64,000 bases of DNA. Origin: Trigonopsis variabilis. Its lineage: Eukaryota; Ascomycota; Trigonopsidomycetes; Trigonopsidales; Trigonopsidaceae. The stretch lies in NCBI GenBank assembly GCA_003707065.3, contig PPXM03000002.1, positions 992,001 through 1,056,000 of the forward strand, written 5' to 3'. Of this stretch, positions 52,201 to 61,312 are shown piece after piece (position 1 is the first letter of the stretch; each line of letters begins with the position of its first letter). The notes beneath the pieces were generated by a model. That model did no database searches. It worked only from the letters and a program-made list of their open reading frames with translations, and was not told the origin of the DNA. A program made the position numbers and the translations under genes.

Positions 52201-53185
52201 GACGCGAACGATTACTCGGCTCAGCAATATTGTGCACTCTAAGCAGATGGATTTCTTGCTTAGGACCATCAGGAGGAATATCGCCCGACTGGGGTCCCAT
52301 AGTCGGACTATCAAAGCCATCCATGTCTATGGTCACATTGGAAGGCAGTCTTCGCCAGCGTTCTTTACTGCTGGGCTAGACGAGCCTGAATCTTGGACGG
52401 ATGGCTTGCGCCATGTCCACGACGGAAAGCAGCGGCCTGTGTTCCTAGTTCGGCGGAGAAGTGTCCTGTTCATCATCTTGAACAACTTGACCGACGGACT
52501 ACTGGGAACGTTCTTGATTCTTGTGTACCGGGGCATCAAGGCCATCATAATGGTCCTGCGGGATATAGGCAGTCACAGGTTCCTGTTGTTTTTCCTTTTC
52601 TTGAGCCTCAGCTTCAATATAGTCCTGATGGGCAAGACGTCGTTGTCGTACTGGGCTGATCGGCGGACGAGTGAGATGATGGAGCGGGTTGGCATATTCC
52701 CGCTGCAAGGAATGCCCAAGCAAGTCTATTTGAGTGACATCTACGAGATGCTTGAAAAGAACCAGTTCCATCCTGATGTGAATGGAAACGAAACTGAGTC
52801 TTTCCAAGGGCTTTGCTACCGGCGATTTCTTTCGACCTCGTTTGGGGATGACATCTCTGGCCACGAGTTTGAGGACAACGCAAACACGCGGCACCGGATT
52901 GCGACCATCCGCCGACAAGCAGCCGGCAAGCGGTTCGAGCACCTCGTCGCTCTCCGGGTCATCAACCGAGCCGAAAAAGAAATGATCGAGGCTGAATGGG
53001 AGCACTGGGCAAATGCGGAAAAAGATCGGTGTGAGATCTTCGCCGCCAAAGTCCGCGACAACAAGCTCGATGACAACTCCTGGCCTAAGCTTCATACCAA
53101 GGACGGCGAGAGCATAGCGCTGTGGGTCAAGAACTACTGTGACGATTGCATAAGCGCCTATCAAAACATTACAAAGGATCTGTGA
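49210..53185 (+). CDS. SIP3: Sip3/Lam1-family sterol-transfer protein (BAR-PH-GRAM-VASt)
   Basis: Exons 49210-49447 and 49488-53185 with a 40-nt intron (branch TTACTGAC) encode 1311 residues. Sip3/Lam1 proteins sit in the ER at plasma-membrane contacts and move sterol. Visible parts are a BAR-like helical region (about 30-300), a PH domain (about 313-411; KPARQTWVRRWAFVKDGLFG) and a GRAM-like segment (about 590-660). An acidic linker leads to a VASt/StAR-like domain (about 842-1013; MLSANFNVSAKALFHVMFGD). A membrane helix follows (about 1110-1130; FLLFFLFLSLSFNIVLM), with a helical tail beyond. The splice restores SSELEGLQETINTLLSRSLP. The start MMTGASD (49210) is the first ATG; the open frame extends upstream only from a TTG. 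Confidence 0.9.
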
Positions 53186-54204
53186 TGACAAGGGCATCCA
53201 GAGCAAGTCTGATATGGCTGGTAACAAGAATGTGTCGGTCCTAAGCCCAATATGGCAACTATTACCACTCTACAAGCCGATAATGAGATGGATTCATCGC
53301 GACAGACTTGTCTTTCCCGCTACGTCGGTTAATTAATGTGCAGAATGTGACAACGGTATGTACTTTATGAAATGTGAATGATGCAAAAATAGCAATAAAG
53401 TTTGTCGTATTCACGTGTTCCGGATCGACTGTTACCGGTGGCGCAGATAGCCATATGCCAAGCCTCTTCTTTTGTCGCCAAAGCCGACCTTAGTAAAGAT
53501 CTACCAGGCTGCTGATAGGAATCAGGCAGGATCTGAGAGGATCAGGTCAGTTTATAATGGCGACTGACAGGCTCAACATGTTGGGAGAAGAGGTAGTGCT
53601 TGGGTCGTAACTAGCGAGAGTCCGGGTAAATGGTGTAGGGGGAACAGCAGAGACAGTGCTAGCGTAGAAAGTAAAGAGAAAAAGGGAAATCAGACTGTAA
53701 CTAAGTTGAATGAGGATTGATCCGTCGCTCATTAGGGTAAAAGGAAAGATCAGGGAGGGATACCGGGGCCAATAGTGGCTGACGGATTCTCGTTCGCCAA
53801 GGCCTTGGTACATGCGATATTCCCCTCTTCTTGGCCATGGCGGTTTTTAGTCTTTAGGAGCACGTTACAGTGGCAACTTAACATCTTGACATTATCCCCA
53901 CGAAAATCTAACTGGCCTGATCGTGGAATTTGAACTACAAAGTTAATTACCTAAAGCCAGAACTTGGTAAGCGTGATCTACCGGTCTCTCCCAACGAGCC
54001 TGAGAGCCATTTATCTTAGACTCGCCGCGTGACCTCTGGTTGGCCCATGGAGTACTAACAGCCCAGAAGTCGTTTTTCGGATCTAGTTTACCAGGCTTTT
54101 TATACCTTTCTCAGACGACAAACGAATAAGGGTTTCGATATCTTTCTGGATCTTTTAAAGTTTTAAAGAACTAGACAAGCTTGTGAACTCACCTGTTGAT
54201 CGCC
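53186..54204. promoter_or_regulatory. PACC upstream region with PacC-type GCCAAG sites
   Basis: About 1 kb between SIP3 and PACC. GCCAAG (the PacC consensus GCCARG) occurs at 53457-53462 and 53796-53801, and its complement CTTGGC at 53830-53835, 370-750 bp before the ATG. A candidate 5' leader intron runs from GTAAGC at 53967 to a TACTAACAGCCCAG acceptor ending at 54066, but a TATA-like TTTTATACC at about 54098 could instead mark a later promoter. A minus-strand 88-codon frame at 53547-53813 is not called. Confidence 0.5.
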
Positions 54205-56082
54205 ATGACAACCAACGCTTCTAGTCAACTGGACATTGCCAGTCAAACCGATCACTCTACCAACTCGCCAGAGAAAATCGGTCTTTCGCCTACATTATCA
54301 ATTGCGCCTATGGACTTGGGATCTGGTTCTTCAGATGCCGGGTCGGCACATTCGAAACTGTCTCCCGGAGACTCGTCATCTAACGCGACCACACCAGAGG
54401 ACTATTCCGTGCATCCGAATCATATGAGAGTCTCTTCTTCTCATAAAGAAGGAGTTTACCCTGCAGACTCATTCCAGCACCTTACCGCGGGCCATCCAAA
54501 TGAGGGTATTCCCGTTGCTCCTTTGCCCTCTGTCGAGCTTAGTCTAACCGGAAAGTACGTTCACGAAACCAGCCCTTCCGGTTATGATGAGTCCTTAAAC
54601 CACAAGAGCCCTGGACTAGTGGACGTTCCCTCCAACCGGCAAAGAAAATGGGTCTGTGAATGGGGCGACTGCTCGGGAACTTTCGGATCCACTGAGGAGT
54701 TGTATTTCCACGTTTGCGATTCCCATATCGGACGCAAGTCTAAAAACAACCTCTGTCTGACTTGTGGATGGGGATCTTGCCGGGTCAAGACCGTCAAGCG
54801 AGACCATATTACCTCTCACATCAGAGTCCACGTCCCATTCAAGCCTCACAAGTGCGACGTCTGCTCAAAGACGTTCAAGAGACCTCAAGACTTGAAGAAA
54901 CATATCAAGACCCATGCTCCTGAACCGGATTCGCAGCTCGATGCCTCAGGCTATATTGCCGGGAGAATGAATATGAGAAACGACCTTCACCCTGGCTCTT
55001 ACTATACCGGCCAAGCTTATCATGACCTCTCACAGCAACATATCCATCATCCCTCTCATGAGTATGTGGGTCAGACCGCCATCCATCAAGGGTATCCGGC
55101 TAATCAATACAATGCCTGCCACCCTGTCAGTGCGTCCCATCAATCGACTCATCAGAATATGAACAATTACGGTTACAATGGCGTCTACAATTACTCCCAT
55201 TCTCATGTACCTCAACAGGCTCCCCAAGTTTCTGATCACTATTATGGCCAACCCGGTGCTCAATACAATGCAATGTCGTTCTCAAGTGCTCCTGGTGAGC
55301 TTGTCAACTCCCGCAAGCGGCCCATTGAGGCAGTTGGTGAATTCCTTGATGACGTTCGACGGCATAAGGATGCCCCGGTCTATTCCAGCGAGATGGCGGG
55401 CAAACTGGCCAACTTGGAATCTGCTATAGGTAACACTGACCTGCACCTTTCCTCCTACAACCATCCTTCCCAGAAAATGAAGGTCGACCAGTCAGGTCTC
55501 CGCTCTCGTCATGACTTGCTCGAGACTTCTAGCTTCTTGTCTTCTTTGTCTCACTCTATGTACCAGGCCGGCAGTATTCCTCCAGTCAAGACTGGTGGTA
55601 TGTCGGCTCATCCTGGTGATTATTCTGCTGTTAACAAGGTTGCTTCCAAACCTCAGCAAGCTCCAAATGTCAATCTATACCCCACTCTCCCGTCTGTCAA
55701 TCACTACGACTCCTCCGGATCGATTAGCAGCATGTCTCACACTATTCTTCCTCAACTTTCGGGCAGGTTTGATGTCGACTATGGTCGCCATTGCAACGTG
55801 GGAATAGCCCAGAAAACAGGAAAGGCTCTAGAGGATGATGTTAATGAGCTCACGAGCAAGCTTGATAAACTCGAGACCTCAGATGTCGATGAGAGCAGCG
55901 AGGACGAGGAAACTCTTGACCCAGAGGAAGAGGCTTATCTCCGACAATGTGAGTTGGTTGACAGACTACTTGCATATGTTCAATCTTTGTTAGAAGACAA
56001 CAGTACAGAGCAAAAGGTGATTCCAGTGCCAAGCGAAAAGGCATTCTCATCATCTTTGTACCCTAAGTTGGCTGCTTACTAG
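54205..56082 (+). CDS. PACC: PacC/Rim101 pH-responsive zinc-finger transcription factor
   Basis: An intronless 625-residue protein. PacC activates alkaline genes and represses acid genes after proteolytic processing. Three C2H2 fingers (about 150-235) match PacC almost word for word: [39 protein letters not shown] and [20 protein letters not shown]. The long His/Tyr/Ser-rich middle is disordered. Two YPxL motifs, YPTL (about 491) and YPKL (about 618), are the PalA/Alix-binding sites flanking the signalling-protease region. An acidic coiled segment ([15 protein letters not shown]) and [20 protein letters not shown] lie between them. The start MTTNASS at 54205 is used because the frame is open 5' only from a TTG. 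PALI is in the same window. Confidence 0.95.
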   Translation: MTTNASSQLDIASQTDHSTNSPEKIGLSPTLSIAPMDLGSGSSDAGSAHSKLSPGDSSSNATTPEDYSVHPNHMRVSSSHKEGVYPADSFQHLTAGHPNEGIPVAPLPSVELSLTGKYVHETSPSGYDESLNHKSPGLVDVPSNRQRKWVCEWGDCSGTFGSTEELYFHVCDSHIGRKSKNNLCLTCGWGSCRVKTVKRDHITSHIRVHVPFKPHKCDVCSKTFKRPQDLKKHIKTHAPEPDSQLDASGYIAGRMNMRNDLHPGSYYTGQAYHDLSQQHIHHPSHEYVGQTAIHQGYPANQYNACHPVSASHQSTHQNMNNYGYNGVYNYSHSHVPQQAPQVSDHYYGQPGAQYNAMSFSSAPGELVNSRKRPIEAVGEFLDDVRRHKDAPVYSSEMAGKLANLESAIGNTDLHLSSYNHPSQKMKVDQSGLRSRHDLLETSSFLSSLSHSMYQAGSIPPVKTGGMSAHPGDYSAVNKVASKPQQAPNVNLYPTLPSVNHYDSSGSISSMSHTILPQLSGRFDVDYGRHCNVGIAQKTGKALEDDVNELTSKLDKLETSDVDESSEDEETLDPEEEAYLRQCELVDRLLAYVQSLLEDNSTEQKVIPVPSEKAFSSSLYPKLAAY

Positions 56083-56293
56083 AGGAGTGGAGGTTTGTCA
56101 GAAAGTGATGAAAAGATAGGACGGTTATTCTCAAGGTTGGTTGGTCTGCTAGCGTTTGATTATTTTGTTTTTTTTTCCCTGCGTCTCCTTTGTGTCTCGT
56201 GGGAATTGTACGTTGATTCTTGGGTTTCCCAGTTCTGTATGTGATGATATATAAGATAAGGTTTTACGAAAGAATAGAAATAATCGTACTTCA

Positions 56294-59200
56294 TTATTCG
56301 GCATGGACTAAGTCTGTTAGTTTGCCTTTATTTTTAAGTAAGTCCACATAGGCGCCATCTTCGACAATCCGGCCCTGTTGCATCACGACTACTCTGTCTG
56401 CCAGTTCCATGAGTTGTTGGGAATGAGTTATTATCACAATAGTGGGCCTTGACTCGGCTGGCTGATTGCGGATCTCGGTAATGGTCTTGCAGATTAGTTT
56501 TGTACTCTCGGTATCAAGGGCAGAGGTGATTTCGTCGAGGATGAGTACGCGAGCACGGCGAAGAAGCGCTCTCGCGATGGCAAGACGCTGAGCCTGTCCT
56601 CCAGATAAAGAAGACTGTCCATTTTGGAGAACTGTGTAGTAGCCGTTGTCCAAGTTTTCAATGAAAGAATGGATACAAGCTTGGCGACAAGCACTGATAA
56701 CTTCAGCCATGGAAGCTGAGCTCTTGTAGCCGTAAGTGAGATTATCATAAATGGTTTCAGGAAAGAGAACTGGATGTTGCCCCACGGTGACGAGCTGAGA
56801 TCTAAGGCACGCGGTGTCGATATCCATAACGTTCACACCATCCACCATGACAGAGCCAGATCGAGCAAAGTAGAGTTTGGAGAAGAGATTTGCGATCGTG
56901 GATTTTCCCGATCCCGAAAATCCTACCAAGGCTACGCATTGCCCTGATGGAATTGAGAGGGAGACGTCTTTAAGTGCAGAGATGTCAGGATTATAGGAGA
57001 AAAAGACGTGGTCTAGGCTGAGGTTACCATGAATGGCTCTATTAGTTTGGCCAGAATGAAGATTTGAGGAAAACAATGGGAGCCCGGACGGCAACGATTC
57101 CTGAGTGGTTTCCGGTAGAGAGTAGAGATTATAAAGCTTGATGATAGCTTCTCTAGACCTACTGAGTTGAGGAACTTGGGCCAATAGCCCTGCGACGGAG
57201 ATAAAACAGAAGAGGATGAGACCAATGACAGTAAGAGCTGAACCAAAGGAATATGCTGAGATGGAGACAAGTTTCATCGCATACCAAAACAACAAGGCTT
57301 TACGTTAGTGCTGCAATTCAACAGAACACATACCTTGAGTGAACTGGATCAAAGCGGTCATGAATCCACTAACAGGCCCGCTCTGAAATCCTTTCCTTAA
57401 ACCCACCGCGTATACCCTGGCACAGGCGTAATAGTATTTATCTCTAAAGTATTCATCTAATGATAGGACTTTAATCGTTTTATGCTTTGAAATAGCCTGA
57501 AAGTTAGTACAAAATTGTAAGATGAGCACACACCTCATGAAAGATGATGCCTGATTGTTCGAGCTCATCAAGCCGCTTCCGTTCACAAACTTGAAGGACA
57601 CGAGCGTATAATATGGATCCTGAATAGAGAACAGGAACGACAGAAAAGGACACCAGACTTAATTTCCATCCTGTGATCAAGGCCCAGACGATGGCAATCA
57701 ATAGTATAAAGATAGCAGAAAGAATGTTTCCAAATACGTCCGTTAACAAGATCCTGGCCTCCTCAGGTTCATTCACAAGAGTTCTCGAGATGTTTGCCGC
57801 GAAGTTAGAATTTTGCTGACTCGATGTATCCGAAGGAGAACCTGACGAAGTAAACCATTCCAGATCTTGGTTGCACACTCGATGAAATCCTCTCTCTCGT
57901 AGTTTCTTGACCCATATTTCTCCAGCAGATGACAGGAAATTCAGCCGTAAAGCTGTCGTGACGCCATCCCCAAAAGCCAAGGCGAATATGACTAGTGACC
58001 ACATCACGGTTGATCCATTGTCTGATGAGGATGATAGGATGTTGAGAAGTTTTGAGAAACAAAAACTGAAGATAGGGTTGATAGCACCATTTGCCATGGC
58101 CATTGCAAGACCAAGCCATACTATATGCTTTCTGGGGCTCGAGAAATAAACGAACTTAATCAAAGCAAATATGTCTCCGGCTAAAAGGCCTTTCTCCCGA
58201 TAATCTGTTGACTGAAATAGACCCTCATCGGATTGACCATCCAAATCAGACATGGCACTTTCACCGAGGAAGGATATCAACTGAATTGATTCATTAGAAG
58301 AAGTATTCGAAAGCCATTTGGTGGGATGAATGCCAATGAATCCGTCAAACTTCATGTCTGGCCCGCCAGACTGCATCGAATGGGATTTAGAATGATCACC
58401 GGGATAAGATGGAGGGGGACTATCTGGCAACTTCTTGCAGTCATCACGATAGAAACTTGGAGACTCCACGTATAAGGACACGGGCCGCCGAATGGAGTCA
58501 CTTTCGGAATAGAGATCACTGGTTCGTGATCGCTTAAAAGATAGGGAAGAATGCCGTCTGCCCGTTGAGAGACGATTATGATGAGGTTGGCAAACAGGAG
58601 CTGGGACTCTCGAAGGCAAAGATGAAGAGTTTTCAAGGGCAGAGGTAGTTTGAGATGCCAATTGACTGAGGGTTAGGAGCCTAGCAAATTCTCCCTTTGT
58701 TTCAATCTCCTCACGAGAGCCCGATTGAACGAGACTCCCATCCTTTAACACTATAACGTGGTCATTGGCACGTATGGCTGACAGATCATGGGTAATAAAG
58801 ATAGTAGTCTTATCCTTTCTCCATTTTCGGATGTTTTCCATTATTATCGATCGCTGGGAGATATCCATGGCGCTAATGAACTCATCGAGAATCAAAATTG
58901 GAGGATCTCTTATGATGGAACGAGCCAGAGCCAATCGCTGCCGTTGCCCTCCACTCAAGTCAATCCCGCCCTGGCCAATCTGAGTCTCAAGGCCATAGGG
59001 AAGAGAATCCACGACTTCGGCTAATAAGGATAGATTCAAAGCTGCCTCGACTTTACAAGGTGTGAACTCTGACCCATTCAAACATCCCAGTCGTAGGTTT
59101 AATTCAACTGTACCATCGAGGATTATATTGCTTTGCTGGAGGAGCATGATGTTCTGGAACAAGAATTTATCACATAGATCTTTGCAGTTATAACCATCGA

Positions 59201-60548
59201 TAAATATCTGGCCCTCATTACAATCATATATATTCAAAATCAGATCGGCGATCGTCGATTTTCCTGATCCACTTTTGCCAACGATGAAGGTGTGCGCACT
59301 CCAAGGTACGGAAAACGAGATACCGCGTAGCACCGGTGCGGTTGGATTCAGCGGGTAGGAGAAGCTCACCTTTGAGAAAGTAACTGAGCCATTAAGAGAA
59401 TTAGGACTGATCTTATCCATGTCGCGCGCTGTAGGCCCTAATTCTCGGAACAGAGACAGCAACTGATGAGCGGCAATCTTTGCTTTTTCAAACTCCAACA
59501 GCTGAGGCGCCAGAGACTGAAATGTACTTGCTGCACCAAGGCAAGTCAAGAAGACAATATAGACGCTCGCAACAGAAGCATGCTGGTGATGGACCAAGAA
59601 AGTGCCAAACCAAAACGACTCGACGAAAATTGACAGAATAAAGAAATGAAGTAAACCCTGCTGGAAAGAGAAATATCGTATGGCACTCAAGTGGTGGCTT
59701 GTAGACAGGTCGCTCAGCGAGTTGAATTGTCTTTCCTGGCTTTCTTGGCCATTGAACAGTTTAACGGTGGAAATATTCTTGATAGTTAAGTCCACCTGAG
59801 TCGCTAATCTTCTGAAACATTCCTTTTCCTGGCTAAATCCTCTATTGATTGGTTTGGAGGTCAAGCTGCCCAGAACAACAATGATCGCCAGAGACGCGAA
59901 GATCATCAAGGTCAATTTCCAATTGTAAGCAAATGCGACTGCCAAAGAGATGCAGACAGTAAAGAAACAATTAGCAATTTTTCCGCACGAGAAGGCTAGA
60001 GCTTGATATAGATCTTCGATTTGTCTTAAAGCTTTAGATACGAGCCCTGGGCCTTCGTGTCGTTCCAAATCCTTCGGAGTAGCTTGTAATATCAGATTGA
60101 ATAAGTTTTGACGTAACCGGAACGTGATAGATTCGGCAAGGTACACCCACAGAGTGGAGAAGAGCGAGTAAAAAAGAAACTGGATACACCCTAGACTCAC
60201 CAAGCCAAGAGTCCACTTGGTTACCTTGTGTAGAAATTCTGCTCCAGATTCCTGCTGGACAAGAAAGCCTGTAGCCGATTCAATCAAATTACTAATCAAA
60301 ATGGAGCTCACGGGACTCAAGAACGATGTAGCCAATGTTATCAGGAGACTGAACGCAACGGCAAGGTTGGTAGTAATCCTTGACACCTGAACAATTAAAC
60401 AGTAGAGGTCTTTTATTGATCCTTGCCCCTCCTCCCTCCCATTATGGCCAGTCTCAGACGTTTTCTGGACATCTTGGACAACACAAGTGTCGCCTTGAGC
60501 ATGGTCACCTTCCTGGAATAATGGACTCGGTCTAGTATTTCTAGCCAT
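56294..60548 (-). CDS. STE6: Ste6-type ABC transporter (peptide pheromone exporter family)
   Basis: Three exons, 60548-57534, 57496-57334 and 57297-56294, with introns of 37 and 36 nt, encode 1393 residues. It is a full ABCB transporter, TMD-NBD-TMD-NBD. NBD1 has GKSGSGKST (about 424), LSGGQRQRLALARS and LILDEFISAMD, with switch His in FITHDLS. NBD2 has GFSGSGKST (about 1187), LSGGQAQRLAIARAL and LILDEITSALD. The segment MENIRKWRKDKTTIFITHD in NBD1 resembles Ste6 a-factor exporters more than drug-efflux ABCB proteins, and a long Ser-rich linker joins the halves. NBD1 Walker B has FISAMD instead of the usual ATSALD, but the catalytic Glu is kept. The splices restore FHEAISKHKTIKV and FTQALLFWYAMKLVS. 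A multidrug role is not excluded. Confidence 0.8.
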
Positions 60549-61312
60549 TACACAGGAAGAGTAAAGAGTAAGCAAAGGGCTTCTTTGTCCATCTGGCCAT
60601 TGACCGCTTGTCAATGATATTGTTCTCTTGCCTATTTGGGAAGTTCATTGGGAGAAGCTGGGACAAGAGACTGCCAATCACTCATATAATTGATTGCACA
60701 AAAATAAGGAGCTAGCTCGGCCAGTCTATGATAGCTTGAGTTCTGAGAGCTTCCCATCGTCCTGTAAACAAATAGAGCCAAACCAGGAATTCAACAGAAC
60801 GTCCCAACCAGGCAGATCTAGAAGCTTTCACCAGAATTCTGGCTTCCAATAATAAAGAACATCACAGAACTTATAGAATCCTGCTCTCACTTCGCAGCAA
60901 CCACTTTAATGCCCATCTCCTGACAGCTCGAGGTCTTTCCAAGGACTGCCGATCAAAAGCTGACAGCTGTCAGCTATGATTATCTTCTGAGATCAATTGC
61001 TTATTGAGCATCAAGAGAGACTTTCCGGAATCGAACGGTACTCATATTTAGCGGATATTGTCGAAGACAGAGCGGAGCAGGAATGGACAGGACCATTCGA
61101 CGCATTCATTTCTTTTGTTCAAGCCATATCTTTTCTAGGGAGCATAGAGAAACGGCGAATGAAACTTGAATCAAAACAAATAGTTAATGTCAGGTTAGTG
61201 GAAAGAATTGCCAATTTCTTGCTTTGATGAAGCTGTCCAACACCACTGAGGTTGGTGACAAGAGACGTTAACGCGTCCCTTCAGCCCCAAGCAGTTTCCG
61301 ACTGAAGACGTG
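60549..61312. promoter_or_regulatory. Divergent STE6/SRS2 promoter region
   Basis: About 760 bases. An 18-bp perfect palindrome AGCTGACAGCTGTCAGCT at 60958-60975 contains TGACAGCTGTCA, the binding shape known for TALE-class homeodomain dimers (family knowledge); a half-site CTGACAGCT lies at 60920-60928. An ACGCGT (MCB) box at 61271-61276 is 37 bp before the SRS2 ATG. A 76-codon frame at 60997-61227 starts with TTG and shows no family features. Confidence 0.5.

Noticed and set aside
53547-53813. 88-codon minus-strand frame upstream of PACC
   Set aside because: Has a hydrophobic stretch, but no signal-peptide logic or family match, and it overlaps the likely PACC promoter.
60997-61227. 76-codon frame in the STE6/SRS2 gap
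   Set aside because: Begins with TTG and lies in the divergent promoter; no recognisable domain.
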